64,000 nt of DNA from Haloarcula rubripromontorii (lineage in GTDB: Archaea; Halobacteriota; Halobacteria; Halobacteriales; Haloarculaceae). The notes below the pieces were generated by a model, which saw only the letters and a list, made by a program, of their open reading frames with translations, ran no database searches and had not been told where the DNA came from. The first letter of the stretch is position 1; each line of letters starts with the position of its first letter. The translations under genes were made by a program, and so were the position numbers. The stretch is from contig NZ_LIUF01000003.1 in the NCBI RefSeq assembly GCF_001280425.1, positions 124,001-188,000 on the forward strand. The letters run 5' to 3'. Below are positions 52,553-61,856 of the stretch, piece by piece.

Positions 52553-53377
52553 ATGGCGAAGACGGTGCTGATTACGGGGGCGTCCTCAGGTATCGGGCGG
52601 GCGAGTGCCGAGGCGTTCCTGGCCGACGACTGGACTGTCTGGGCGACCGCTCGTGACGAATCGGACATCGAAGACCTCGGCGACAGCGGCTGTCGAACCG
52701 CCGAACTCGACGTGACGAACCCCCGTGAATGCGAGCGGGTCGTCGAGGCGCTCGTCGATTCCGAGGGGCGACTCGACTGCCTCGTAAACAACGCCGGGTA
52801 TCCGCAGTTCGGCGCAGTCGAGGACGTGTCGACGGCGGCGCTGCACGAGCAGTTCGACGTGAATCTTTACGGGCCGCACCGACTCATCCGCGAAGCGCTC
52901 CCGCACATGCGCGCTCGCGAGAACGGGACTATCGTCAACGTCTCCAGCGTCGCTGGCCGTATCGCGTTCCCGAATCAGGGCGGCTACGCAGCTTCGAAGT
53001 TCGCGCTGGAAGGACTCAGCGACGCCCTCCGGATGGAGGTCGAGGAATTCGGCATCGACGTAGTGCTGGTCGAACCTGGCCCGATCGAGACCAACTTTGA
53101 CGACCGCGCTGACGAGGAACTCGACAACCTGGAAAAATCCGGCGCGTACGACTGGCTGTATCAGGCTCACGAGGATTCGAGTCTCATCGGCATTCAGGAC
53201 GCGCTCTCGGTCACGCCCGGGACGGTTGCGCTGACCATCCGCGATGCCGCCAACGCCAGCGATCCCGAACCGCGGTATCCGGTCGGACAGGGCGCGCAAT
53301 TGCTGCTCATGCTTGATTACCTGCCGGCTCGGTGGCGTGACGCGGCCTTCGGCGTTATCCGGAAGCTGACTAGCTAA
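52553..53377 (+). CDS. Short-chain dehydrogenase/reductase
   Basis: 274 residues from the ATG at 52553 (MAKTVLITGASSGIGRAS). The N-terminal TGASSGIG cofactor motif, NNAG (CLVNNAGYPQFG), and catalytic Ser/Tyr/Lys in VNVSSVAGRIAFPNQGGYAASKFALEG are intact. The C-terminal end is longer than in the smallest SDRs (DYLPARWRDAAFGVIRKL). Substrate unknown; it looks similar to general oxidoreductases of lipid or steroid-like substrates. Confidence 0.92.
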   Translation: MAKTVLITGASSGIGRASAEAFLADDWTVWATARDESDIEDLGDSGCRTAELDVTNPRECERVVEALVDSEGRLDCLVNNAGYPQFGAVEDVSTAALHEQFDVNLYGPHRLIREALPHMRARENGTIVNVSSVAGRIAFPNQGGYAASKFALEGLSDALRMEVEEFGIDVVLVEPGPIETNFDDRADEELDNLEKSGAYDWLYQAHEDSSLIGIQDALSVTPGTVALTIRDAANASDPEPRYPVGQGAQLLLMLDYLPARWRDAAFGVIRKLTS

Positions 53378-53396
53378 GCCGCGACCGTCGCCTCAC

Positions 53397-54488
53397 TCAG
53401 TCCAGACAGGCCGCGACAACCGACAGCAGCCGCTCGCCGCGCACTTCTTCGGCGAACAGCGGCACGCGGCGGACATCGTGGCCCCGGAACATGTCCTGTG
53501 ACCGAGCCAGCGCGTCCTGCTGGACCTGCCAGCGCCGCGCGCAGAACTCGCAGTCGGCGTGGTTCGGACCGGCGATGTCCACGTCTTCGCCGAGCACCTC
53601 ACTCGGGTCCTGCATCACTCGGTTGACGACGACGGTGCTGACCGGAATGTTAAATTCGTCGAGTTGAGCGAGCAAGCGCTCGGATTCGACGACGGACAGT
53701 TCCTCGGGAACCATCACGATGCGGAAATCCGTCTTCCGGGGATCCTGTAGAATCGACCGCAGATGCTCGATTCTGTCCGACAGTTCCCGCAGGTCCTCGA
53801 TGCCGGCTTCGGCGTCGACCTCGTCGTCATCGCCGCCGAACATCCCAGTGAGGTTGTCCATCATCCCCGAAAATCGCTCGCGGAGTTGCAGAATCTTCCC
53901 GACCATCGAGTCCATCGTCTCGGGGAGTTCCAGCAGCCGGAGCGTGTGACCGGTGGGCGCGGTGTCGATGACGACGCGGTCGAAGCGGTCGTCGTCGACG
54001 TAGTCCAGCAGGAGCCGGAGCGCCGCGGCTTCGTCGGCTCCGGGCATCGAGCCGCCGAGGAGTCCGTCCTCGCCGCCGATGGGGTCCTCGGCCTGGCCCG
54101 CGCCTGCCGCACCGCCTGCACCCCCACCGAACATCCCATCGCCGCCGAGGAGTTCGCCCACACCGCCCAGTGCGTCCTCATCGACGCCCAGCGGCCCCTC
54201 GCCCACGGCGGCCTCCGGATCGATCTCTGCGGCGTACAGCGGGATATCCTCGCGGATGCGCGTCGGTGTCGCCGGGATATCCGCATCCAGCGTGTCCGAG
54301 AGGGAGTGGGCAGGGTCCGTGGAGACGACGAGTGTCGCCGTGGCATCTCGCGCGGAGGCCAGCGCCGTGGCTGCGGCACACGTCGTCTTGCCGACACCGC
54401 CTTTCCCCCCGTAGAGGACGTACTCCGCCGCGTCGATTCCCGCGGGTGCGTCGATGTCGTCGACCGCTTCGACGTCGAGTTCGCTCAT
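53397..54488 (-). CDS. ArsA/Get3-like ATPase
   Basis: 363 residues. P-loop YGGKGGVGKTTCAAATALA at residues 27-45, switch I DPAHSLSDTL and VIDTAPTGHTLRLL for switch II. A Gly-rich insert (GGVGELLGGDGMFGGGAGGAAGAG, about residues 108-131) is typical of haloarchaeal members. The C-terminal motif is GPNHADCEFCARRWQVQQ. Family function: targeting of tail-anchored membrane proteins or, less likely here, arsenite export; no arsenite genes are near. Convergent with the SDR gene. Confidence 0.9.
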   Translation of the reverse strand: MSELDVEAVDDIDAPAGIDAAEYVLYGGKGGVGKTTCAAATALASARDATATLVVSTDPAHSLSDTLDADIPATPTRIREDIPLYAAEIDPEAAVGEGPLGVDEDALGGVGELLGGDGMFGGGAGGAAGAGQAEDPIGGEDGLLGGSMPGADEAAALRLLLDYVDDDRFDRVVIDTAPTGHTLRLLELPETMDSMVGKILQLRERFSGMMDNLTGMFGGDDDEVDAEAGIEDLRELSDRIEHLRSILQDPRKTDFRIVMVPEELSVVESERLLAQLDEFNIPVSTVVVNRVMQDPSEVLGEDVDIAGPNHADCEFCARRWQVQQDALARSQDMFRGHDVRRVPLFAEEVRGERLLSVVAACLD

Positions 54489-54539
54489 GCCAGAAGCTAC
54501 ACTCGTCCGGACTTGAGTACTTCCCGAAAAGGAGTTGTC

Positions 54540-54701
54540 CTACTGTCTCGAAGACCGCGCTTCCCGGACGTCCGCGCCGTCACGGAGTTTGTCCTCACAG
54601 TTCGGACAGACCCGAGGACCGTGACCCTCGACGGCTTCTGGTGTAAAAACCCGTACGTACTGCTCGGTTACGAACTCACCGCAGTTCTGACACTCGGGCA
54701 T
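54540..54701 (-). CDS. Small zinc protein, DUF7563-like (53 aa)
   Basis: The ATG at 54701 gives MPECQNCGEFVTEQYVRVFT. It continues PEAVEGHGPRVCPNCEDKLR and DGADVREARSSRQ. CxxC pairs at C4/C7 and C32/C35 form a zinc ribbon. From memory this is DUF7563, a common small haloarchaeal protein. It lies 51 bp upstream of the ArsA gene on the same strand. Function unknown. Confidence 0.8.
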   Translation of the reverse strand: MPECQNCGEFVTEQYVRVFTPEAVEGHGPRVCPNCEDKLRDGADVREARSSRQ

Positions 54702-54776
54702 CTATAGGTACACTCGTTCCACGATGTAAATGCCTTCCGCTGTCAACGATTTCTTCCGGTTGATCAGCAGGTGGCG

Positions 54777-57224
54777 TTACCGGTGGTCGGCCCAGAACGA
54801 ATCCAGTTGGCTCGCGAGGAAGTCCGGCGTCATCCGAGTGAACTCCTCTCGCTCCCCCGCTGGCAGGTACGGATACACCGAATGGCGTGCGTCCGGTGTG
54901 TACCGACGGCCGACCAGCGCCCGCACCCCGACTTCGTCGACGCCGCGGATGACGCGGCCGATGGCCTGGCGCGCGCGCCGTACAGCCGGCACTGTCAGGG
55001 CGTACTCGAAGGCGTTGTCCTCTCCGAAGGCGTCGCCGTAGGCGCGCTGGACGCCCCGGACGCGGGGTGATCCGATGTTCACCAGCGGGATGCCGACGAC
55101 CGCACATGTCGACAGCTTCTCGCCGTCGTAGTCGACGCCCTCGGTCAGCGTCCCGCGCGTCGACGTGACCATGACTGTTCCATCGCCGCTGAAGAACTCG
55201 CGTTTCAGCCGTTCGGTCTCCTCGTTGCTCGATGATTCGTCCACGAGGACCGGTTTTTCCACGGCGTCCTGCAGGTACGCGCCGGCCCAGCGCGCCTCTC
55301 GGTAGTTCGGCATCGCCACCATGACGTTGCCCGGCGAGCGGGCCAGCGCGCGCAGGGCCTGTGCGTACTCGTCGCGGGTGGGGTTCCAGTTCTCGCCCAG
55401 CGGCCGCATCGACTCGGGGTCGCCGCGGTTGCGCGCGGTAAACGGCGTCGCGTCGACGAGGTACGAGGCGCGGTTCTCGGGCGGGAACGGCAGGTCGTAG
55501 GTCGTCGACCGGACCGGTCGTCCGTCACCGGCCTCCTCGTCGGAGGCCGTCGAACCCGTCTCGGCCATCGAGTCCAGCCCGGACACGCGGGTGAACACGT
55601 CAAGCGGTTCCAGGGTCGCGCTCATCAGAATGCCGCCCCCGAGGTCGTCGAAGACGTTCCGCAGGGCCGTCGCTGGCATGCAGTTGTAACACAGCAGGCC
55701 TGGCGTGTAGACGGCCTGATAATCTGCGTCGAGGCTCTGTCCGTGGTTGGGCGAGTGTTCAAGTTCGATTTCCCGGAGGAAGGTGGCGTGGTCGCGCTCC
55801 CACCACTGGCCAGCCAGCACGCCGACGGCGGCACACACCGGCTGCCGGGTCAGCCCGAGCTGGTCGATGGCGTCCTCGACGGCGGCTCCGACCTTCGACA
55901 ACGAACGCCAGAGCGAGCCGTCGTAGCCCTTGCGCTCGGCCCACTCCGTCAGCTCGTCCTGCTCGACCGTGTCGGGGTCCCGGAGCGGGATTTCGCGGTC
56001 GTGTTCCGGGAGGAGTGACGGGTCCGCGCGCCACCCCTCGTGTTCGGCGTCGAGGAACGCCTCGATGCGGTCGTCGAGCCATCGGACGAGGTCGTCGTAG
56101 AACTTCCTGGCCTGGTCGACCGCGTCCAGCGGGACTTCTCGGGCGGACAGTACCTCACGCACCTGCGCCTTGTGGTCCGCGCTCTGCTGGGCGCGCTGGA
56201 TAAGCGTCGTACAGTCGTTTCGCGCCTGCACGATGGTCTGGCGGCCAAGGCGGTCCGACAGGAGGTCCCGGACGCGCTCTTCGAGCCGGTGGGCCTCGTC
56301 GACGATGACGAGCGTCTGGTCGTCGAGCACGTCCGAGAGCAGCGGGCGAGAGCCCGGGTCGAACAGGTGATTGTAGTTCCCGATGATAACGTCGGCCTCG
56401 TTCAGCAGCACGCTCATCACCCGGTGGGGGCAGGTCCCGCGTTCCGTCGCCGCCGGGAGATAGTCGTCCATCGTCACCACGTGCCCCTCCCCGGCTGAAA
56501 AGTCGACGGGCGAACCCTTGTTGCGGGCGTACCAGTCGGCCTCGAACGGACAGTACAGCGGTGGGTCCGACCCCTCTGCCATCGACTCCGGGGCCGTCGG
56601 CTGTGCCTGTCGATACGGCGAGGCCGCGCCCTCCGTCCGGAGCGTGTCATCACCGAGGGTTGACTGCTCGGCCGCGTCGGGGCGCGCGGCCGCGGCGAGG
56701 TCCTGGCCCTTCCGCGGGTCCCACCACTGGTCGTCGTCGGCCTCACCGGCGACTGCGGCGTCTGCGACAGCCGCGCCGTCCGAGCCGCCATCGTCCTCGA
56801 CTAACCTCGCTGTCGCCTCCCTGAGGTCCTCACAGCGGTCGTGTGTGCCTACGTCGTCCGGGAACTGGCCCTCGCGACCGTACGGGCAGAGGTCGCGCTT
56901 GCCGACCAGCGAGATGCCGTCGAACGGCTCCTCGATACCGGCGTTGAGCGCTCGCAGGTCGTCGACGAACTGCTGGAGTTGCTGTTTGACCGGCGTGACG
57001 ACGACCATTCGCTCGTACAGGTCCGTATCGCGAACCAGCGTCGCGCCGGCGGTGAGCGCGGCCATCGTCTTGCCGGTCCCGCATGGCCCTTCCATTGCGA
57101 GAAAGCCGCGTGCCTTGCCCGCCTCGATGGCTCGCTCGACGGCGTCGGCCTGATTCTCGTACGGCTCGTCGAAGCCAAAATACGTGCGCCAGGACTCCGT
57201 GCCCGTCGAGGCAGAGTCTGCCAT
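54777..57224 (-). CDS. XPD/Rad3-type iron-sulfur DNA helicase
   Basis: 815 residues. Walker A EGPCGTGKTMAAL at residues 45-57, DEAH box VIVDEAHRLEERV (about residue 311), and C-terminal motifs ILMSATLEP, VMVTSTRGTLTEGVDY and QAIGRVIRG. The iron-sulfur cysteines are C113, C131, C225 and C265. A 90-residue acidic, Ala-rich insert separates C131 from C225, longer than usual. DNA-unwinding helicase for excision repair or related work; XPB is encoded at 6632. No promoter partner genes. Confidence 0.92.
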   Translation of the reverse strand: MADSASTGTESWRTYFGFDEPYENQADAVERAIEAGKARGFLAMEGPCGTGKTMAALTAGATLVRDTDLYERMVVVTPVKQQLQQFVDDLRALNAGIEEPFDGISLVGKRDLCPYGREGQFPDDVGTHDRCEDLREATARLVEDDGGSDGAAVADAAVAGEADDDQWWDPRKGQDLAAAARPDAAEQSTLGDDTLRTEGAASPYRQAQPTAPESMAEGSDPPLYCPFEADWYARNKGSPVDFSAGEGHVVTMDDYLPAATERGTCPHRVMSVLLNEADVIIGNYNHLFDPGSRPLLSDVLDDQTLVIVDEAHRLEERVRDLLSDRLGRQTIVQARNDCTTLIQRAQQSADHKAQVREVLSAREVPLDAVDQARKFYDDLVRWLDDRIEAFLDAEHEGWRADPSLLPEHDREIPLRDPDTVEQDELTEWAERKGYDGSLWRSLSKVGAAVEDAIDQLGLTRQPVCAAVGVLAGQWWERDHATFLREIELEHSPNHGQSLDADYQAVYTPGLLCYNCMPATALRNVFDDLGGGILMSATLEPLDVFTRVSGLDSMAETGSTASDEEAGDGRPVRSTTYDLPFPPENRASYLVDATPFTARNRGDPESMRPLGENWNPTRDEYAQALRALARSPGNVMVAMPNYREARWAGAYLQDAVEKPVLVDESSSNEETERLKREFFSGDGTVMVTSTRGTLTEGVDYDGEKLSTCAVVGIPLVNIGSPRVRGVQRAYGDAFGEDNAFEYALTVPAVRRARQAIGRVIRGVDEVGVRALVGRRYTPDARHSVYPYLPAGEREEFTRMTPDFLASQLDSFWADHR

Positions 57225-57364
57225 TGGACCGGGGTTAGTCGCCTTCGTATTTGAACCGCAGGGTTCCTCGCTGTCGCAGTTGCTCAGTGCGAATCGCGTC
57301 AGAACCGCAGTGAACCGAAAAACGGGCTGTGACTGACCGCCGTCCAGTCACCGGCACCGAGCCG

Positions 57365-57925
57365 TTAGTCCAGCAGACCGAGGTCGCTGAGCCGCTCGAC
57401 GATCGTGTCGACGGCTTCCTCCGCGTCCTCCTTTCGCTTCCCGCCGGTGACGACGAGCTTCCCCGAACCGAACAGCAGCGCGACCACGTCGGGCTCGTCG
57501 AGTCGGTAGACGAGGCCCGGGAACTGCTCCGGCTCGTACTCGATGTTCTCAAGTCCGAGGCCGATAGCGATAGCGTTGAGGTTGAGCGAACTTCCGAGGT
57601 CCGCGGAACTGACGATGTTCTGGACGACGATTTCCGGGTCGTCGTCGACCTGGATGTTCAGGTCGCGGAGCTTGTCGAAGACGATGCGCAGGCTCTGGTG
57701 GACATCGTCCGTGGATTTCGCACCCGTGCAGACGATCTTGCCCGACCGGAAGATGAGCGCGGCGGATTTCGGGTCCTGTGTCCGATAGACCAGCCCCGGG
57801 AACTGCTCGGGGTCGTAGTCGGCGCCTTCCAGGTCCATCGCGACGCTCTCAAGGTCGAGTTCTTGTCCGATACCGGTCGAAGCAACGACATTTTCGATGT
57901 CAATGCTCTCTTTTGGGTCGACCAT
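57365..57925 (-). CDS. tbp: TATA-box-binding protein
   Basis: 186 residues with two imperfect repeats: IENVVASTGIGQELDLESVAMDL ... FPGLVYRTQDPKSAALIFRSGKIVCTGAKS and QNIVSSADLGSSLNLNAIAIGL ... FPGLVYRLDEPDVVALLFGSGKLVVTGGKR. Each has the FPGLVYR and SGK.V.TG signatures. It binds box A to start transcription with TFB. Haloarchaea often carry several copies. Three candidate TATA boxes lie right before its start, so self-regulation is possible. Confidence 0.97.
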   Translation of the reverse strand: MVDPKESIDIENVVASTGIGQELDLESVAMDLEGADYDPEQFPGLVYRTQDPKSAALIFRSGKIVCTGAKSTDDVHQSLRIVFDKLRDLNIQVDDDPEIVVQNIVSSADLGSSLNLNAIAIGLGLENIEYEPEQFPGLVYRLDEPDVVALLFGSGKLVVTGGKRKEDAEEAVDTIVERLSDLGLLD

Positions 57926-57931
57926 ATAGTG

Positions 57932-57962
57932 TTTTAAATACCGGATTTAAATCATATAAACG
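57932..57962 (-). promoter_or_regulatory. Three AT-rich TATA-like boxes before tbp
   Basis: Reading toward the gene, TTTATAT, ATTTAAAT and TATTTAAAA lie in the last 37 bp before the ATG. The middle box is centred about 24 bp before the start, the best fit to a leaderless promoter. The other two could bind TBP or TFB and affect initiation. Confidence 0.5.
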
Positions 57963-58126
57963 TTTGTGATGCTGTGATTACTAGTCGTTCTTCGACTTCT
58001 ACCACGTCCGACAGATTCCATTCAAGTAGGGGTCTGTCGGTTGAGCGCTCCTGCGTTGGCCGTTTACTCCGGCCGTTCAGGCTGCCGCCCGGCCGTCACT
58101 GGGCCGCTCAAAACGAACTTGTAGCG

Positions 58127-58567
58127 CTATACGGTCCGACCGTCGTTGTCGACGACGCTCGCGAACGCGACGTTTTCCTGTACGGTCTCGATCTCGACGG
58201 TCGGTGAGTCGCCCGGTTCGCCGTCGGGGACGATGACGACGTACCCGCGTTCGACTTTTGCGATACCGTCGCCCTGGTCGCCGAGCGATTCGATGGTAAC
58301 GTTTCTGATTTCGCCCTCGTCGACTGGCGGTTGGGGGACGTCAGTGTCAACTCGGCCCGGGTCGGTCTCCTGTTTGGGCGTCTGTGTCGGTGGTGTCGCC
58401 GACGAGCCGGCGTCGACCTGCGAAAGCAGGCCGACACGGTAGGTCTCGCCCGGCGAAACTGCGCCGTGGGATACTTCACTTTTCGGAATTTCGACAATAT
58501 ATCGGTCTCCATCAGTCTCTATCTGGGCACTGAACAATGTACTGAGCGCATCTGGAACTTCGACCAT
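58127..58567 (-). CDS. TRAM-domain protein
   Basis: 146 residues. The C-terminal part is a TRAM domain: IRNVTIESLGDQGDGIAKVERGYVVIVPDGEPGDSPTVEIETVQENVAFASVV. The N-terminal half (LSTLFSAQIETDGDRYIVEIPKSEVSHGAVSPGETYRVGLL) resembles a small beta-barrel and is followed by a Pro/Thr/Gln linker. TRAM domains bind RNA; in archaea some act as RNA chaperones. Role here is inferred from the domain alone. Confidence 0.85.
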   Translation of the reverse strand: MVEVPDALSTLFSAQIETDGDRYIVEIPKSEVSHGAVSPGETYRVGLLSQVDAGSSATPPTQTPKQETDPGRVDTDVPQPPVDEGEIRNVTIESLGDQGDGIAKVERGYVVIVPDGEPGDSPTVEIETVQENVAFASVVDNDGRTV

Positions 58568-58637
58568 AGCCTATTCTACGGCTCATGATAGATAATGGTC
58601 CTGCCCGGATGTGGTGAAAATTGCCGGCAGTTGCCGA

Positions 58638-59828
58638 TTAGTCGTCGCCTTCGACGCGATTGGTCTCCGTACTGACCCCAGCCTCATCGAGCAGTTCCGT
58701 TCTGTGCTCGTCTAGCAGTGGTGCGCGACCACCGGGCGAGGGCATCGTTTCGGTCATCTTTATCGGACTGCCGGCGATAGTCATCCGGTTGTCTGCGCCC
58801 GGTTGCTCCACCTCGGCGAGCATCTCCCGGTCATGGATGTGGGGGTCTTCGAAGATGTCGGCGGTGTTCTGGACTGGCGCGGCCGGCACACGTCCCTCGA
58901 GCAGGTCCAGGAGCGTTTCCGAGTCGATGGTGGCGGTCCAGTCGGCGATTTCGCTGCCAAGGGACTCTCGGTTCGCGATGCGACTGCCGGCGTCGGGGTA
59001 GTCCGCAGCGAGGTCCGGGCGCTCCATCGCCTCACACAGTGCTTCCCAGTGGCCGTCGGCGAACGCCGCGATGACGACGTGGCCATCGGCAGCCTCGAAG
59101 GAGTCGTACGGGAACAGCGTCGGGTGAGAGTTCCCCTGCCGGGTCGGTGACTCGCCGTCACAGGAGTACTGATACACCGTCCGCTCACACAGTGATACCA
59201 TCGAGTCGTACATTGCTGTATCGACGTATTGCCCTTCACCAGTTCGGTCGCGGTGATGGACGGCCGCGAGGATACCGACGGCGTTCAGCACGGCGGTGAA
59301 GAGGTCGCCGACGCCGGGGCCGACCTTCGTCGGGGGGCCATCCGACTGGCCGGTGATTTCCATGACCCCGCCCAGCGCCTGTGCAATGAGGTCGAACGAG
59401 GGCTGGCCCTGCCGGTGAGTTTCGCCCGTCCGCGGGTCGCCAAAGCCCCGAATCGAGGAGTAGATGAGGTCCGGGTTGTGTTCTCGTAGCGTCTCGTAGC
59501 CGCAGTCGAACTTCTCCATCGTGCCGGCCTTGAAGTTCTCGACCACCACGTCTGCGCGCTCGACGAGGGAAAGGAACGCCTCGCGGTCTGCATCGGTCCC
59601 AAGATCGAGTTCGAGCGAGCGTTTCCCACGGTTGACGCTCTGGAAGTAACCGCCGTAAGCCTCTTTCTCGCCGTCGTTCACGAACGGTGGGTTCGACCTG
59701 ATGAGGTCGCCGCCGGGGCGTTCGACCTTTACCACATCCGCGCCCATGTCCGCGAGCAACATCGTACAGTACGGTCCGGCGAGGACCTGTGTCAGGTCGA
59801 GCACACGCAAGTCGTCAAGCGCACCCAT
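58638..59828 (-). CDS. mct: Mesaconyl-CoA C1-C4 CoA transferase (CaiB/BaiF family)
   Basis: 396 residues from the ATG at 59828 (MGALDDLRVLDLTQVLAGPYC). The family III CoA-transferase signature is DLTQVLAGPYCTMLLADMGADVVKVERPGG, and the catalytic Asp likely lies in QPSFDLIAQALGGVME. Assignment as the mesaconyl-CoA transferase comes from context: it is divergent from mamA, mamB, mal and mch of the methylaspartate cycle. It would move CoA from the C1 to the C4 carboxyl of mesaconate. Another CaiB activity cannot be excluded by sequence alone. A TTTATG box lies about 30 bp before the start. Confidence 0.85.
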   Translation of the reverse strand: MGALDDLRVLDLTQVLAGPYCTMLLADMGADVVKVERPGGDLIRSNPPFVNDGEKEAYGGYFQSVNRGKRSLELDLGTDADREAFLSLVERADVVVENFKAGTMEKFDCGYETLREHNPDLIYSSIRGFGDPRTGETHRQGQPSFDLIAQALGGVMEITGQSDGPPTKVGPGVGDLFTAVLNAVGILAAVHHRDRTGEGQYVDTAMYDSMVSLCERTVYQYSCDGESPTRQGNSHPTLFPYDSFEAADGHVVIAAFADGHWEALCEAMERPDLAADYPDAGSRIANRESLGSEIADWTATIDSETLLDLLEGRVPAAPVQNTADIFEDPHIHDREMLAEVEQPGADNRMTIAGSPIKMTETMPSPGGRAPLLDEHRTELLDEAGVSTETNRVEGDD

Positions 59829-59949
59829 GGGAAAACCACGTCGGGGCGGCCGCATAAACCTTCTTGAACGTCCGTTATAAATTCCTTAAGGCCATATTAT
59901 CATGAAAGACCATTAGGTTTATCACTACCCGACGACGACGACGTAGTAC
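59829..59949. promoter_or_regulatory. Divergent promoter region between mct and mamA
   Basis: TTTATG on the minus strand lies about 30 bp before the mct start. TTTATC on the plus strand (about 59918-59923) lies about 32 bp before the mamA start. The AT-rich centre contains a CCTTAAGG palindrome (59883-59890). Both directions could share a regulator. Confidence 0.5.
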
Positions 59950-60390
59950 ATGCCCCGGACCGTTATCCTCGGCGTGATTGGCTCCGACGCACACGTCGTC
60001 GGCATCACGATTCTAGAGCAGGCGCTCTCGGCCGCTGGCTTCGAGGTCATCAACCTCGGCGTCCAGACCGCACAGGACGAGTTCGTCTCCGCCGCGAAAT
60101 CTCATGACGCCGAGGCGGTACTGGTATCCTCGCTGTACGGGCACGCCCGCCAGGACTGCGAGGGGCTGCACGACGAACTCGACGACGCCGGGCTCGACGT
60201 GCTCACCTACGTCGGCGGGAACCTCGCCGTCGGACAGTCCGACTTCGAGGAGACGCAGGCGACCTTCCGACAGATGGGTTTCGACCGCGTCTTCGACGCG
60301 GAGACTGACCCAGAGGAGGCTATCGAGATGCTCCGGGAAGACCTGCAACTGACGACAACAGAGGCGGAGCAGATCAGGGTTGACGGGTGA
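59950..60390 (+). CDS. mamA: Methylaspartate (glutamate) mutase small subunit, B12-binding
   Basis: 146 residues. The B12-binding motif is VIGSDAHVVGITILEQALSAAGFEVINLG, with the DxHxxG His that ligates cobalt, and SSLYGHARQDCEG and TYVGGNLAVGQ at the loops. It carries the corrinoid cofactor for the mutase that turns glutamate into 3-methylaspartate. The stop overlaps the reading region of mamB (start 3 bp later). First gene of the operon mamA-mamB-mal-mch. Confidence 0.95.
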   Translation: MPRTVILGVIGSDAHVVGITILEQALSAAGFEVINLGVQTAQDEFVSAAKSHDAEAVLVSSLYGHARQDCEGLHDELDDAGLDVLTYVGGNLAVGQSDFEETQATFRQMGFDRVFDAETDPEEAIEMLREDLQLTTTEAEQIRVDG

Positions 60391-60392
60391 CT

Positions 60393-61856
60393 ATGCCAAC
60401 TGACGAGCGACTCAGCGACGACCAGCTACAGCGCATCGCAAACGATCTCAGGGACAACTGGCACACAGGTCGCGAAGTCGACTTTGAGGAGGCTATCGCC
60501 TTCCACGAGTCACTGCCAGCCTCAAAACAGTTCGCCCAAGTGCTGGAATCGGCCGACCAGCCGCTCCTCCAGCCACGGGCGGGCGTTCCCTGCCTCGAAG
60601 AGCAGATCGACCTCCTGCGCTATCTGCAGGACGAGGGCGGCGCGGACCTCCTGCCGACGACCATCGACTCCTACACGCGGGACAACGAGTACGAGAAGGC
60701 CGAGGAGGGGCTGGCGGCCTCCCGCGGGAGCGAGGAGAACGAACTCAACGGCTTCCCGGCGGTCAACCACGGCGTCGAGGACTGCCGACGGCTCATCCGG
60801 GCGCTGGACGCACCGGTCGAGGTGCGCCACGGGACGCCCGACGCCAGATTGCTGGCGATGGTCACGCTTGCCGGCGGCTTCCAGAGCTTCGAGGGCGGAC
60901 CGATTTCCTACAACATCCCGTACACGAAACGGCACGACCTCGCGACGACCATCGAGCACTGGCAGTTCGTCGACCGACTCTGTGGGGCCTACACCGAGCG
61001 CGGCGTGACTATCAACCGCGAGCCCTTCGGCCCGCTGACCGGGACGCTCGTCCCGCCGAGCATCGCCATCGCGGTGATGCTCGTCGAGGGCGAGCTTGCC
61101 GCCACGCAGGGCGTTCGCTCGCTCACGCTCGGTTACGGACAGGTCGGCAATCTCGTGCAGGACGTGGCGGCACTGCGCGCGTTGCGGAAGCTCGGTAACG
61201 AGTACCTCCGTGACGAGGTGACGGTCACGACCGTTTTCCACGAGTGGATGGGTGGCTTCCCGCCGGACGAAGCCCGCGCAAACGGCGTCATCAGTCTCGG
61301 CGGCGCGACGGCGGCCGTCGCACAGCCGGACAAAGTCATCACGAAATCCGCCCAGGAGTTCCAGGGCGTGCCGACGAAGGAGGCCAACGCGGCCGGACTG
61401 CGAACGACGAGACAGCTCATCGATATGATGATCGAACAGGACATCGACCTTGGAGGTATCGACGAAGAACAGGCGCTCATCGAGCGAGAGACGCGCCACC
61501 TGATGGACGCTATCTACGAGGCCGGCGACGGCGACGTGGCACAGGGGGTCATCAACGCCTTTGACAGCGGCGCGCTGGACGTGCCGTTCGCGCCGAGCGA
61601 CGCCGCGAAGGGCGCAGTGCTGCCGGCCAGAGACGACGACGGCCGAGTTCGCATCTTCGAGTTCGCGGACCTCGAGCTCCCGGACGACATCAAGGAAATC
61701 CACGCCGCGCGGCTGGGCGAGCGGGCCGAGACCGAGGGCCGCGACCAGTCGTTCCGGATGGTCGCCGACGACGTGGACGCCATCAGCGACGGGAAACTCA
61801 TCGGGAGACCGACCGGCGACAACGGCCCTGCGGGAGGTGCGAGCGATGCGGATTGA
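60393..61856 (+). CDS. mamB: Methylaspartate (glutamate) mutase catalytic subunit
   Basis: 487 residues. I used the ATG at 60393; a GTG at 60387 two codons earlier is possible. GlmE-type blocks are PLLQPRAGVPCLEEQIDLLRYLQDEGGADLLPTTIDSYTRDNEY and FPAVNHGVEDCRRLI, followed by GGFQSFEGGPISYNIPYTKRHDL, and TVTTVFHEWMGGFPPDEARANGVISLGGAT. The coenzyme-B12 mutase catalyses glutamate to 3-methylaspartate with MamA. The stop lies 11 bp inside the mal gene (overlap). Confidence 0.95.
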   Translation: MPTDERLSDDQLQRIANDLRDNWHTGREVDFEEAIAFHESLPASKQFAQVLESADQPLLQPRAGVPCLEEQIDLLRYLQDEGGADLLPTTIDSYTRDNEYEKAEEGLAASRGSEENELNGFPAVNHGVEDCRRLIRALDAPVEVRHGTPDARLLAMVTLAGGFQSFEGGPISYNIPYTKRHDLATTIEHWQFVDRLCGAYTERGVTINREPFGPLTGTLVPPSIAIAVMLVEGELAATQGVRSLTLGYGQVGNLVQDVAALRALRKLGNEYLRDEVTVTTVFHEWMGGFPPDEARANGVISLGGATAAVAQPDKVITKSAQEFQGVPTKEANAAGLRTTRQLIDMMIEQDIDLGGIDEEQALIERETRHLMDAIYEAGDGDVAQGVINAFDSGALDVPFAPSDAAKGAVLPARDDDGRVRIFEFADLELPDDIKEIHAARLGERAETEGRDQSFRMVADDVDAISDGKLIGRPTGDNGPAGGASDAD

